This document shows, piece by piece, positions 23,317 through 35,039 of a stretch of 64,000 nt of DNA; within the stretch, counting starts at the first letter, position 1, and every line of letters begins with the position of its first letter. Position numbers and translations under genes: made by a program. Source of the stretch: Paraphysoderma sedebokerense. Lineage: Eukaryota; Blastocladiomycota; Physodermatomycetes; Physodermatales; Physodermataceae. The notes under the pieces are model-generated. The model searched no databases. It was not told the origin of the DNA and saw nothing but the letters and a program-made list of their open reading frames with translations. The DNA is taken from positions 62,001 to 126,000 of the forward strand of contig JAHLJZ010000065.1 of NCBI GenBank assembly GCA_025602915.1. The letters are read 5' to 3'.

Positions 23317-23600
23317 ATACCATCTGCCTTGTATATATATTTGTAGTTTGTGCATTCTAATACTGATTTATATGTAATTAATAATCCTAATCGAGGCACC
23401 TATTAGTCCACTAGTACCGCTGTAAGTGTGCGTGACCAATAATCAAAACATTTTCCTCCGAGTTTGAGATTGAAACTTTCCATCATCATTGAGTGCCGCA
23501 GTCAGCATTAACGCCTTCCGAAGTCTCCAAAGTCACTTTCGAAACTTTCCTGTAAATCGGCAATTCGAAGTCATTTTTGAATCACCTGCGCCCATTGACC

Positions 23601-24509
23601 ATGTCCTCGGTATTAGCTCCGATCGCTGCTACTATCGTTTCGTTTGCCCTAGGGTACTATTACCTTGTACCCCGGAGAACGAAGCGCAATCATTTTATCA
23701 AAGTTGTATTTTCCGCTCCAAATCCGTTCTCTCCAGACTCGTCATTCTCTTCGCATGTTCTCCCGCACTCCGATATCCAAGAGCTATCGCCGAACCTGTG
23801 GTACGTCTCTGGAACGTTGCCGCCAAATAACCCCTGTCTGCCCCGAAATATGGTCATATATCGGTTCCCTAACACAAATCAGTTACTACTGTACTCCGTC
23901 TTATGCATGAAAGAAGAAACGATGAAAAAAATGGAGAAATTAGGTCAAGTAAAGTATATTGTTGTTCCGAACGGAATGCACAGATTGGACGCAAAGGTAT
24001 ACAAAGAACGGTATGCTAATGCAAAAGTTATCTGTTCGGAAATCGAAAAGGCTAAAATAACAGAAATAGTGGATGTGGACGATACCATTGATAATATTAT
24101 CAAAACTGATTCAGTATTTCAATCGGCAGCAGATGTTTTATTTCCTGAAGGGGCTTATGACGACATGGGAGAATACGGATTTAAACTTGTCCTTGAAGGA
24201 AAAGGGAAAAAAGGAAAGGATGAAACTAAAGCAATGATATTCTGTGATCAGTTCTTTAATGTTCAACCAGAAAAGGCTGACAAGATGACAAAGTTTATTG
24301 GTAGTGCTAATGGTTTTGGAATCACTAAAATTGGAATGTTTATCGCTGTTGAAGATCCAAAGCGAATGCGAGATTGGATCCAGAGAATGGCAAAAACGGC
24401 CGAAGATGAGAATGTGGAAATATTGACAATGGCTCATGGGGATATTGTGGTTGGGAAGGCAAATGTTGTCCGTTCTTTGAAGGAGGCCGCCCGAAAGATT
24501 CTCCCTTGA
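23601..24509 (+). CDS. DUF4336-like protein with N-terminal membrane anchor
   Basis: Single exon, about 302 residues. The ATG at 23601 starts MSSVLAPIAATIVSFALGYY, a likely signal anchor. The body has the pattern of DUF4336 proteins, which relate distantly to metallo-beta-lactamase folds: NLWYVSGTLPPNNPCLPRNM, a strand-rich FPNTNQLLLYSVLCMKEETM, YIVVPNGMHRLDAKVYKERY, then AKVICSEIEK. The HxHxDH metal motif is absent, so hydrolase activity is doubtful. Later stretches (AMIFCDQFFNV, EILTMAHGDIVVG) fit the end of the same fold. An open frame continues upstream but has no ATG. Function unknown; family assignment is moderate. Confidence 0.65.
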   Translation: MSSVLAPIAATIVSFALGYYYLVPRRTKRNHFIKVVFSAPNPFSPDSSFSSHVLPHSDIQELSPNLWYVSGTLPPNNPCLPRNMVIYRFPNTNQLLLYSVLCMKEETMKKMEKLGQVKYIVVPNGMHRLDAKVYKERYANAKVICSEIEKAKITEIVDVDDTIDNIIKTDSVFQSAADVLFPEGAYDDMGEYGFKLVLEGKGKKGKDETKAMIFCDQFFNVQPEKADKMTKFIGSANGFGITKIGMFIAVEDPKRMRDWIQRMAKTAEDENVEILTMAHGDIVVGKANVVRSLKEAARKILP

Positions 24510-25281
24510 TTTGCTTTAGCGCTTTCGGCAATAAGTCTACTCTCAGTATAACTAGTTCGTCTGAAGTGAAACATATGCATTAATGTTGTTAGTGTTCTCT
24601 GAATTTTGCATCAATTCCTTGAATAGCCCATAAGCCGTCCCCTGACTTCTGCGTAGTGCAAGCTAAAGTACAGATGGGTGATTTGTGCATTAGATTTCGC
24701 CTGTATGTACAAATTTGATACTCTGTAACATAAATCATGGAAAAAATTTTATGCGCGTTGAGCATATTAAATGTATTGAAGCCATTTTTGCCTTTGATTA
24801 TTGATATAGGATATAAATAACCATTTTTTACCTCTTGTAATGCATCCGCGGACTTGGAAGTGGGTTGAAAGTATAAAGTGTTCTGTCAAAGTCCTCCTTT
24901 CATTCCCCCTTTCTGACGTGACAGTCAGCCCGAATGACAAAACCTTCCCGTACTACCTCGACAGTATATGGGTTCCAGAAACGACTTTTTAGGTAAGAAG
25001 ATTGCGGTACCCCAATTCTACCTGTTCACGAGCACCTTCGATGAACTTGCTGAACGTCGCGCCGTAATTTTCGTTCTGGCTTCGATCAACCAAAGACCAA
25101 GAGAGCAATTGTGAAGCTCATTCTGTGAGGTACAATCAAATTGTTCAACCTTTTTTGAACAGTTTTCTGTTGAAAACTCAACAGAAAACTCTCGACTGTA
25201 GTCTCTTTTCGCTCCTATTGTCAGTTGTTATTGGTATAACACTGCCTTTCCTTTCTACTAATTCGAACTCAAGAAGCCAAA
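24510..25281. other. intergenic region with two inverted repeats near its right end
   Basis: No gene recognised. Two inverted repeats lie close to the next start codon, at 25143-25160 and 25161-25190. Confidence 0.5.
25161..25190. repeat. perfect 13-bp inverted repeat (hairpin)
   Basis: AGTTTTCTGTTGA, four bases AAAC, then its exact complement TCAACAGAAAACT. It is directly preceded by a second inverted repeat, GTTCAA-N6-TTGAAC (25143-25160). It lies about 90 bases before the ATG of the LRR gene, in its promoter or 5' UTR. It could be a dimeric protein site or an RNA hairpin; nothing decides. Confidence 0.85.
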
Positions 25282-26064
25282 ATGAGTGAAGAAATTAGCG
25301 CCACAGAGTCCCCCCTACTCCCACCATTTAAAGGTAGTGAAATGGTGACCGAACACATCCCCGAAAAATTTGGCCGTCTGAACAAATACTTTCAAGAGTT
25401 GACGTTCTACGATATGGGGCGGTTGACCCCCGATTTTATAGTCGAATCAGCCGAGCCTCAAGATAAAATTGCCATGAAACTTCTATCGGATGGCTTCTTA
25501 TTACCGTATTTGGATAAACCGGACCCGTTCGATAGAAATGTCGCTGAAAAGCTTTACCCCGGTGTCTTTCAATCCCCCCCTGCCAGTCCGCAAATATGGC
25601 GTCCCGAAATTCTCAGTAGTGTTTATTCCGGATTGGATTTTGAGAAGCCCACTATCGATAAACTTACCGTTCCCGACACTAAGGCTGATGTTACCACCCA
25701 CCTTGTGTTATCCGGAAGAAATCTTACGGACAGAGATATTCCTTTTGTCCTGAAATTGGTTAACAATCTACCCAAGTGTTCGGTGGTAGATTTGTCCAGC
25801 AACAGACTATCTCCTGCTATTGGAAGTGATGAGTCGTTTAAGGGATTACTTCGGATAGTTAACTATGTGGATGTTACAATCAATCCTGTAGCTACGATTG
25901 CAGGGATTGAATGTCTCAGCCGTCTCTCAGACGACTTGCTATGTAAAGTTATTTGGGTTCAGCAATATCATCTCACGACTTCGGTAGAGTTGCAAAATTT
26001 GATGGAAACACTGAAAATGGGTTCAGTATTGCAAGTTCACAAAGAATACTATGGATTGTCTTAA
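25282..26064 (+). CDS. single-exon protein with degenerate leucine-rich repeats
   Basis: About 260 residues, no introns, no signal peptide and no membrane segment. The second half holds LRR-like strands: THLVLSGRNLTDRDIPFVLK, then CSVVDLSSNRLSPAIG and LLRIVNYVDVTINPVATIAG. The first half (PEKFGRLNKYFQELTFYDMG) has no family I recognise. The pattern fits a short cytosolic LRR or leucine-rich effector-like protein, but the repeat number is low. Function unknown. Confidence 0.6.
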   Translation: MSEEISATESPLLPPFKGSEMVTEHIPEKFGRLNKYFQELTFYDMGRLTPDFIVESAEPQDKIAMKLLSDGFLLPYLDKPDPFDRNVAEKLYPGVFQSPPASPQIWRPEILSSVYSGLDFEKPTIDKLTVPDTKADVTTHLVLSGRNLTDRDIPFVLKLVNNLPKCSVVDLSSNRLSPAIGSDESFKGLLRIVNYVDVTINPVATIAGIECLSRLSDDLLCKVIWVQQYHLTTSVELQNLMETLKMGSVLQVHKEYYGLS

Positions 26065-26578
26065 AGTCGTGTCAATGTGTTGTGGATCAACACTAACAGC
26101 ATTATGTCAGAGGATTCCCAGAACAATTCCGTAATTTTGTAAATTAAAGAGGGCTCCATTGGCAATATATTTGCGATATATTGTAGTATAATTTTTTTTA
26201 AACAAAGCGACAATTTATATGTCGCTCAACTTAGGATTTTAGCGGGTAAACTTCACTCGTAGGAAATCAGTTTCCTCAGTCAAAATCTCCATAATTCGTT
26301 TCAGGCGACAATTCCAATGTCCGATAAGTAGTTTACTATATTTGTATGGCAAATTATTGTTACTGTTAGCCGCTCTAAATTCTGCAGCAACCTCTACCCT
26401 AGCGCTTAGGCCGTCCTAAATCTTCGCGTAAACTCTAGCTGAAGTACTGAGTGTGACTTGTGATCTTAAATTTCATTTATTTACAGATTCAAAATCTGTG
26501 CACAGCACAATTTGAAACGACAACGTATAGTGTGTAACACCCAAATTCTAAAACCGAAGAAAACAATATATATACAAT
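26065..26578. other. convergent intergenic region
   Basis: Three-prime flanks of the LRR gene (+) and the Rax2-like gene (-). No gene, repeat or RNA recognised. Confidence 0.45.
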
Positions 26579-29500
26579 TTAAATCGGACTCGAATCACCG
26601 ACTCCACGGTCAACTATATCACGCGGGAATTTTCCTATTTCTCTCAGAGAGCTATCACTATACACTTTTACACCAATCCACCAAATATCATCACTAGAAT
26701 CTAAAACTTGAACTTGATCTCCTGGTTTGAGATTCAATGTTTCAGTGTCACTTGAGTTAAAATTGTACCGAACGAGAAAAGTTTGGCCAACGCTTTCCCC
26801 GTTTTGTAGTAAATGTGAGTTAAGATCCTCATAAAGGTGCGAGAAAGCTGCAGAAGGCGGAGATATTGGCGCTGCTGGAAATTGAAATGAAAAAGGCGAT
26901 GTGGATAGAGTTTTAAGTTGATCATTTGCAAGTGGAGACATTGAACTGGACCGCGGTGGAGCAAGTTCTTCGTACTCTGATCCAAAGTTATCGTAACGCT
27001 CATCGTCGGCTTCTTGTTCATACGCAACAGAAGGTTGAAATGTTGATAGAGGTCGCAGTGGCATTGTTAAAGTATCGTCTTTTGGAATAGACGCCGGAAA
27101 AGTCGTTGCAGATTCATATGATTCGGATTGAGGGCTATCATATTGAGCAATAGGAAGGTCCAGTTGATTCGGTTGTGATTCCAAATCCGAGGCTAAAATT
27201 TTTGACAATTCAACGTCCGGGTGCAATTCGTTCGCGTTGTTTTTTGATTCCTGCTGCAATTTGAGCGCAGTAGGATTTCGTTCTAATGTCATCTTACCGA
27301 ATGTCTTGGAAAAAACAGCTGTATCGGGACTGACCACGTTCTGACTTGACTTTTGATCGTACTTCAGCGAATCAATGATATTGTCCATAAATCGATTCTT
27401 GATCGAAATTCTAGACATGCGTTTACCGCTTCCATTTGTGCCCGCAGAATCGCGACGAGGGGGAGGTAAATCGATTGGCTCCATAGCTCTCTGCCGACGA
27501 CGTTTCACGTAAACGCCAAATAACGAGATAGCGGACCCCAGAAGCACAAGAGCGAGAGAGATACCAACGGAAATAACGATAACGATTGGTTTTGATAAAA
27601 ATTCTGCGGTAAAGAGGAAATCTTATTAGTTTATACGTAAAGGAAATTATTGTTTAATATGTTGTACCTCGTCCCGCCACTCTCAAATCAGCATCAGAGA
27701 CGATAGCGTATGCAGTTCCCGGACTTCCATCAGCGGCGCTGGTTGAAGCAAATGGATGCCAATTTGCTCCATCGAACAACACCATACTGTAGACTTTTGA
27801 ATTTGTCAATTCAATTTTACCTAACGCGACCAAAACGCCGCCGGCGGTAATCATGTCATTTCCAATTCTGGGTGAGTCAGGAGTCACTGGGAGCATATAT
27901 ATTCTATTAATCAATCCAGTCGGTGCATCAATTGTGCGAAGACTTGAACCGTCCCACTTCGAAATATAGTTCGTAGAGGGGGAAGAAGATTTGAAACCAG
28001 CGATGTATAAGGATGACAAGGAATCGCCGAGAACTGTCGTAACGGGACCAGGAAGGGTGTTGTCTTTAATAAGGGGTTCAAACGACTTGGAGTTTACATC
28101 CAAGGTAGTCAAGTAAGGTGATGGCGATGTGAAGTTTCCAGCAACGACGATCATATCCTGAATACCGAAGAGATTTGAAAGAAATGTCAGATAATTGAGC
28201 GACAAGCAAACGAAATAAACCGAACGATATTTTACCTCGACCACGGCACTAGTACTGACCGCCCCATTTAAACCATTTCCTATCATAGCCCATCTGTCAC
28301 CATCCAGAACGCAAATGTTTTGACATTCCACTTCCATGATTTTCTTGAAGTTACCCATTACAAACAAGTTTCCATTGGAACTTCGTCTAATAGATGTAAT
28401 CATAGTGGGTGATCCACCTGTGAATGCTGTCGGAATTGTTGTAATTTTAGTGTTGGTTGAAATGTCATAGATTTCGAACATATCGGATGATGATGCAGTT
28501 GCTTGACCGGCGACATAAAGACGAGGATAACTCAAAGCCATGGTTGTCACTGCAGTGGAAGGATTGTCAAGTTAATATCAGATGGTACTCAAGAATCAAG
28601 TGATGTAGCCGTAGCAATAACGTACCGGTATCGATTTTGGAGTCCTTAGCGGTGCTCTTCCATTCCTTTCCATCCCACAATGCAATGTTCTTTATACCTC
28701 TCTTCTCGTTCCTGAAGTTTCCACCAACCAATAATAGTTGTCCAACAGTCGTGTTGTACCAGCTAGCAAAAGTGATTTTTGGGTCAACACCAAAAATATC
28801 CAAGGCAGTACCCATTAAAGCTGAGGAGGGATTAACGGTCCCTTTTTCAGTGGACGATGTCCATGGTAAATCCATTATTGCATTGGATCGAATGGTATGT
28901 GTTACACCTCTTGATGCTACGATCAAAGAGTCGGCTGGGCTTTTTGGCGAAGAAGAGAAAGTTTTCAATGCTGTAACTTCACCAGACGTATGAACAATTG
29001 GAAGAGACAGCGAGTCCGAAGCAGTGTCATACGAAATTAAACCGTTGCATGGGGAAGCAGAGGTACCGTTTGAAGAAACGTTGGATGATACATATTGTGA
29101 AAAGGTGCCACTGAAATATACTTTTTCATTACTGAACAAAACGGTGGATGCCGGCCCATTTATACCCTAGAGCAGAGGCAATGGTCAAGTTAGTGTTAAC
29201 TCATAACATGCGTTGAAAGAGAAATCTATCTCGTACCCCAGCAACAGAGCTCCATCTGCCCTCGGCCGCATTATATCTAGCAATGTACCGCAAACTGCTA
29301 TTGCCACTGCCAGTGGGTCCAGTGAATTCCCCGGCTATGAAGATGTCATTTCCCTTTTGAGCCATACTTTTCACGAAACCGTTCAAACCACCTCCTCGCA
29401 TCGGTTGTAATCTGTTCTCAGCTACTCTGTACTCTGCAATATTGCTGACATCGTTGACTCCAAATGCTCCCGCAACTAAATACGAGTTCGATGCCCTTAA

Positions 29501-31653
29501 TTCAATGACTGAGGTAAAGATAGACGGGGACGGTAGATTCTGCAACGGCTGATAAATAGACAATGTATTCTGTGTTGAAAGAGACTGAGGATCTACTAGA
29601 ATGATGCTGCTTAAATCAGTTCTAGAAGAGACTTTGGTAAAAACAACGGAATCAGCGACCATGACTTGTTGAGCGTTATTGGATGTCATGACAATGTTGA
29701 TTTTAGCTCCGACGACTCCATCTCTAACATTGGAAGCAATGAAGCCATTGTATATTCGAATCGACTGTCCGGCTGCAGTTTCCTGATTGATTGTTGTTTC
29801 AGAAGTGGCTTGGTTGAGGTTATCCGCATTGAAGAACGTGCGAACGGTTACAGTCGTACGTTGACAGTTTTGACTTTGGCAAGGCGGCACAAAAAGACTG
29901 ACCACGTAATTTCCGTCATCAATAATCGCGGGTTCATAGGTGACCGAAGGAGGTGACTGTTGTGGCTGGAATTGGAGAAAGGAGTAACTGTTTCTTTGAA
30001 CTGGTTGAGCTGTTCCAAAAACGATAGCTTGCGATTTAGGAACCGGTGACAATGGGGGCATATCGGGGCAAGAAAGAGTATTGTACTGATTAAATGAGTA
30101 CACGATAATATCTGAAGTAATTTCGGACGATTAGAATGTATTAAGTCAAACATCATAGTAGAAACCAACGTACCATTATGGCTAGCTCTGAAATCAGCAA
30201 ATCCTCCGTTCGGTTCGTAGACTGCTATCACATCTACTTGAATTTCACTCCCTTCAACATTAGTTGTAGCCACTCTAAAATCTTGGAATGCTGTGGAGGA
30301 CGCTGATAGTGGACACGTAGAACAGGTTTGTCCAATTGGTGAGTACAAAGTCAACGGAATTGATCCATTTCCTGAACGAACCGACAAGCTATAGAGATAC
30401 AGAAGCGTAGAAAGATGTTAAGACACGTTAACCAGAAATGTTAAAATATTTGTGTCTTCAGCAAAGACATACCGAAAAGTTTTTACTCCACGATTCAAGA
30501 TTTGAATTCCTCGAAGTTTTAACGGAGCAGGTAACTTCATCACCGCACTTCCTCTTTCACCCGATACTTGAAATACCGACTGTTCCTTTAAATTACCGCA
30601 CCATCCATTTCCGCCAATCTGAACTGCTCCCGCGCCAGTATTACCCGCGTTTTCCACTTGAACAAAACTCATTTGCGCAAGACTAGGAACTGATAATATC
30701 GATTCTCCGGTTGCACTGAAAGATCCCGAAATAATCAAATTTTTGGCATTATTATTCGTGAGATTGGTGATTGAAATGTCTAAGACGGGACCGTTCAGTC
30801 CGCTACCGGGAAATGACACCCAAGTGCTATTTCTTAGCGAAAAGCGAATTAGGTGGGATGACGGGACAGAAGGAGTTGTCAGGGTGGATGTAAAGTAACC
30901 ACCCATATAGATTGATTCGGTGGATGTGTCGCAGTATAATGATGTAACGGGCCCGTTTAATCCTACATGGAAGTAACAAATGATGCATCAAGTTTGTCAG
31001 GTTGAGTTCAGAATGCATAAATGGTCAATTCTAGGCGCCAGCTTTTTGAAAAGATTCATGTATATCGACTACCTTCACAGAAAAAGAGAAGGCTACAAAC
31101 CATTACCGAGATTCCAAACTTTTCCATCTTCTGTTATTGCCATAATGTTTCCGACTTTTTCGGTTCTCGCTCCGCGCCGATTTCCTACTCCGGCAACATA
31201 AGTCGTAACACTTGCAAACTTTCCACCGACAAAATACCAATTTTCTTTCTTCGCATCTCCTGTCCCTCGAGGATTAATATTCATCACACAAACGTCATTT
31301 ACTGGTCCATCTAACGTAGACAGTGTTTTCAATACGGTACTTGGCAACGACTGCGATGGCGACGTAGAGTTATCCAGTATGCGGGCGGGAAATTTCGCAA
31401 CGGCGAGAGAATAGTTTTCATTTGACGAAGACGATGTTGCGGCCAAAGGTAGAGAAGGGAATAAAGAAGCACCACTGAAATGACCGATTAAATGGAGTGT
31501 CTGTGTTTCTCCGAGTTTATTCAAGTCAGGAATAGGATGAGACGGTACCGATGGCGGAGGCGATGCTGCCTGAGAAAGCACAAAGGTAACGTAGGCCGAT
31601 AACGTTAAACAAGTTAAAAGAATTCTAGAGTTTGCGAGAATTGCATGTCGCAT
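26579..31653 (-). CDS. Rax2-like cortical membrane protein with cytosolic SH3 domain
   Basis: Large type I membrane protein related to fungal Rax2, which marks sites of polarised growth at the cell cortex. Eight exons (31653-31107, 30962-30473, 30388-30174, 30111-29237, 29166-28626, 28549-28236, 28157-27668, 27603-26579) keep frame throughout and give about 1,498 residues. Signal peptide LTCLTLSAYVTFVLSQA. The ectodomain has repeated Kelch- or propeller-like blades ending in GLNGPV or GINGPA (GLNGPVTSLYCDTSTESIYM; GLNGPVLDISI; GLNGAVSTSAVV) and paired-Cys segments (TCSTCPL). One helix (VIVISVGISLALVLLGSAI) is followed by KRRRQ. The cytosolic part ends in an SH3 domain: FLVRYNFNSSDTETLNLKPG, DDIWWIG, GKFPRDIVDR. 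Yeast Rax2 has only a short cytosolic tail without SH3. The domain suggests a direct link to cortical actin or polarity partners (inference). Confidence 0.9.
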
Positions 31654-33113
31654 TTTGAGTACGGTTTCTTCTAGTCGATTGTCAAAATGATAGAAGAAAG
31701 TCGAACGATAATTGATGAAAACGAAATATCGGAAAGAGTTGAATGAACTTGGGTAGACTTAATGCGTCTTTCTATGATTCTACTGATAATCTATGTCGAG
31801 CAGACGACTCTATAATGTGTCTATCTGCTGTTTCTAATATTCCAGTGTTATTTTAAAAAATTAAGCAGACAACGGAGCAATTCTAATTTCCAAAAGCGGT
31901 GTGGACATGCTGCTATTCGACCCTCAGACGGTCTTTCGCTCTTGCAACGCGATAATCCACCGCTATTGTTCACAGTCACACAATTCAATTTAACGAACAA
32001 TAAACAAATTAAATAATATCCATTCATCGAAAAGGAGATTATAACATACGTGTAATCTTCTTCAATCGATTTATTATACCCTATTATCTCAGGACGTAAA
32101 ATCATTTAATTGCAGTGTCACTTTGTGTGTGCACTTTCTATTGTTGTCTTTATTCTAACGGAATACAAAGTGGAGCTTGATAAAGTGTTATGGTCACATT
32201 TCAGGGTCAAACAAACCAGGAAAGAATAATTAATCTTGTGTTGCCAGAACGGTTACAATTGTATGAAATTGTATCGGTTACAAATTAAATACAAGGGCAA
32301 AAAAAGATTTCATTCGCATCAATAATGAAGGAGACGCAATTACTGTAGTCAGTTACATTCATGCTAGCATTCTCGACGGATGTTATGCAAAAACCAGGTT
32401 CATATGAACAATATGAGCTTAAGCAGCTTTACACAATATGTCATTCTAAATAAACATGAAGTAATCGATGCCGCTTATAACTAACTTAATCTGCCATTCT
32501 TAACAATGGTCAGATTGGTTGTGGTAGTTTGACAAAAATGAAGGGAAATTTGGTCTTGTGTTGCCCATATGGTTACAGTATTGAATGGCCAAACAAGCAA
32601 TGTTGCCGATCGAAAAGAAAATTGTGGGATCGAATGCATCGCCCAGCTTACCTTGCTTTGTGTATGTCTTTTCCGTATGAATCAATAATATATATGACTA
32701 TTTAAAGGATACATCTGTTACTCAGTACGATTGTTTCATTTATATGATTTGCCTTTGTCATTTTTATTGATTCAAAGATAACTGTGTATTATTCTACATA
32801 TTCTATCCAACCATTTAACTCTTATCGCATCATGTTGGTTAAAAAACCGGGAACGTTCAATCCCTTCACTTTAGATGGTTTCTGTAAGGATTTATTTTGA
32901 AGTCGGAGATGCGTAAATATAAATGTCAGTTAAATCATATGAAAGTTTAAAATAACCAAATGTCAATAGATACTATGACAATCTATGACAAGGATGGAAC
33001 GGAGGGAAAATTAGGCGGCGGACTTACACGTTCTGATAATATCTGAGACTTCAATTGTTCTGATTTTGTAAAAAGGCAGCACAACAGATATCAGTACACA
33101 AAATTTTCCAAAC
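31654..33113. other. intergenic region, about 1.46 kb
   Basis: Upstream of the Rax2-like gene and downstream of the AKTIP gene. No conserved reading frame. A GC-richer patch near 31890-31970 has weak end-to-end complementarity but does not fold as a tRNA. Nothing else supported. Confidence 0.4.
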
Positions 33114-34137
33114 CTATATGATGAGAGAATGGAAGAGACAAATACCAAATCGTTCGTCACTCAGCTCTGAAAACCTGATACTGTTGTCATCTGTATAATG
33201 ATCGTAGAGAGTTCCATTTGTCAGGGATTGTTGAGCAAACTGGGATGCTAGCTGGATATACGTTGAGTGTTCATTGTTGTAGCTATAAGGGGACAGTTTG
33301 GGAAAGGTCAATAAAGACGAAGGATATAAGTTGTCTAACGGAAGCAGATCTGCAACGTACAATTTCCAGGCATCAATATTCACACATTCTTCAGCTTTCA
33401 ATGCCTTCAATCCATTCTCACTGAAACACTTCTTCAAGTAACGCAATAACTTTGTAACGGTGAACTTCGCTCTCTTACTCCTCTCTTTAACCTTATCTTC
33501 GTCCTTGTCCTTCTCTAACCAACTCTTCCAATCCTCGACTCTCAGATACTCAAATTCTTTTGATATAGCGTCCACGAGAGGATGAAACATTTCGGTTAGG
33601 AAGAATATTCTAGGAGGAGAATCAGGATAGTCGTTTGGAAATGTGATTACGAATTTGAAAACGCCTGATTTGTACGGACCCGAGTGCGGAAAGAATACGG
33701 CGTACCATTTTTTGAAATCTTGTTGTGTGTTTGCCGACGGCTGGGAGGAGGATAGTGAGGATGAAGGAAAGGAGGTGGAAGGGTTGGGGAGGAATGGAGA
33801 AGGAGAGGAAGGGAATGGAGATGAGACTGAAGGGTTGGTTGGCGGGGATGGAAACGGAAGGGACGGGAGGACGTAGATGGAGGAAGGGCAGTGACGAGGG
33901 TTGATAAGGTTTTTACTGTTGAATATAACAGGAATATAAAAGTAGCGGTTAAATCGTTAGTTTTTGTAATGACGTTATCTGTTCATAGGTATTGAATGTA
34001 AATTAGAACACTTGCTATTCTATGAGAAGTTCGTATTTCTTGAAACAAAGAGCGTAATGGTCTGGGACAGAATTCGTCGAGGCCGAAGCGGATGTACTTT
34101 GTGGAGGATTCTGCTGTTCGGTCGCTGATGATGACAT
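33114..34137 (-). CDS. AKTIP: AKTIP/FTS-like inactive ubiquitin E2 variant
   Basis: Homologue of AKTIP (Fused toes), the E2-variant subunit of the FTS-Hook-FHIP complex that links endosomes to dynein. Two exons, 34137-34016 and 33915-33114, give about 307 residues. Key stretches are YALCFKKYELLIEYKNLI, HCPSSIYVLP, WYAVFFPHSGPYKSGVFKF, ITFPNDYPDSPPRIFFLTEM and FHPLVDAISKEF, matching the family's YVLPS, GVFKF, PDNYPDG and FHPLVDP. The catalytic Cys of E2 enzymes is absent, as expected. Unusual features are a Pro/Ser-rich insert of about 45 residues between YVLP and WYAVFF, and a charged EKDKDEDKVKERSKR loop. The intron has a GC donor. The start is the ATG at 34137; an upstream open frame has no better one. 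It shares a promoter region with the Skt5-like gene. Confidence 0.88.
33916..34015 (-). other. GC-AG intron in the AKTIP gene
   Basis: On the minus strand the donor is GAATA|GCAAGTGT and the acceptor TTCAACAG|TAAAA. Joining gives LLIEYKNLINPRHCPSS, which matches the family's LLEY segment. No GT donor nearby restores this frame. Confidence 0.8.
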
Positions 34138-35039
34138 TTCTAATTTGTATCCAGGAATGATGTGATGTGAAGGAAGCGACAAAAAGATATTTTGAGAAAA
34201 GACGAACGACCAGGTGGTGAAGCAACTCAAGAGCACGTAAGAAAGACATCATGGGATTTATTCAAATGTATTAATAATTGAGGCAACCTTAATTACCAGA
34301 AATGAACTAGACACTATCGAGCAATGGTAACTGTATTTTTGATTTGAAATACTCACAAGAAGCATAAAGCAAATATCATTCTGTAGTTATCCATTGCTCA
34401 GATACTTCAGCACGTTTCAATCAAATAGGATCTCCTCAAATTAAACTCTTATGAAAAAATAAAAGACTTTTCTCCTGTCATCTCAATTCATTTCAACAAC
34501 TAAAATTTAAACTCTGCATCATTGGCAGGCCTCGGGTAAAGAGCAAAAGTTTGCTGATTTACCTCATCATTACACAGCCTCTTTGGGTGCTCTCTGTGCA
34601 CCATAGGCGGGAAGTAGCTTAATTCGTGCCTAGTTTGCAACTGCGATTCCCTTCCAAGGGGCAGCTTCTGGTTGAAAAAGATCGCATTCCATGGCGAAGG
34701 GATAGAGCAAGGCACAGATTAATTGCCCAATAATATATATATTTTTTACATAGATACCATATGATGATTCCGTGCTTCTCTCGGCAGTGGATTTTCCTTC
34801 ACCTTCCCCCTCGCGAGTGGCAAGTTTGGCGGCGCACGTGACGAGAGCGAATCGGCCGAGTGGAGTTTATTGTATTTTTAATTCCCTCGCTTTCAACGAC
34901 AACTCGAGGGGAATTTAAATTTTAAATACACCGTCCGCATTCAATTCTCGCTGAAGCTGAATTCTACGCTGTGTGTTAAGGGACTGCAATCGACCCTCCT
35001 TGTCTTTTGTATTTAATTTGATATTCTGTCCCGCTGTCA
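34138..35039. other. divergent intergenic region with a possible small coding exon
   Basis: Promoter region between AKTIP (-) and the Skt5-like gene (+). The minus strand at 34500-34715 is open for 71 codons, with protein-like composition (LGRESQLQTRHELSYFPP) but no ATG start. A GCACGTGAC site lies at 34834-34842, about 200 bases before the Skt5-like ATG. Confidence 0.4.

Noticed and set aside
23577-23600. Longer start of the DUF4336-like protein
   Set aside because: The frame is open upstream but the first codon there is TTG; the first ATG is at 23601.
31865-31975. GC-richer patch with weak complementarity of its ends, considered as tRNA or other small RNA
   Set aside because: The acceptor-like ends mismatch, and no A and B box, anticodon loop or snRNA signature could be placed.
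33643-33876. Plus-strand Glu/Gly-rich frame opposite AKTIP
   Set aside because: It is the complement of the Pro/Ser insert of AKTIP; the conserved E2 sequence is on the minus strand.
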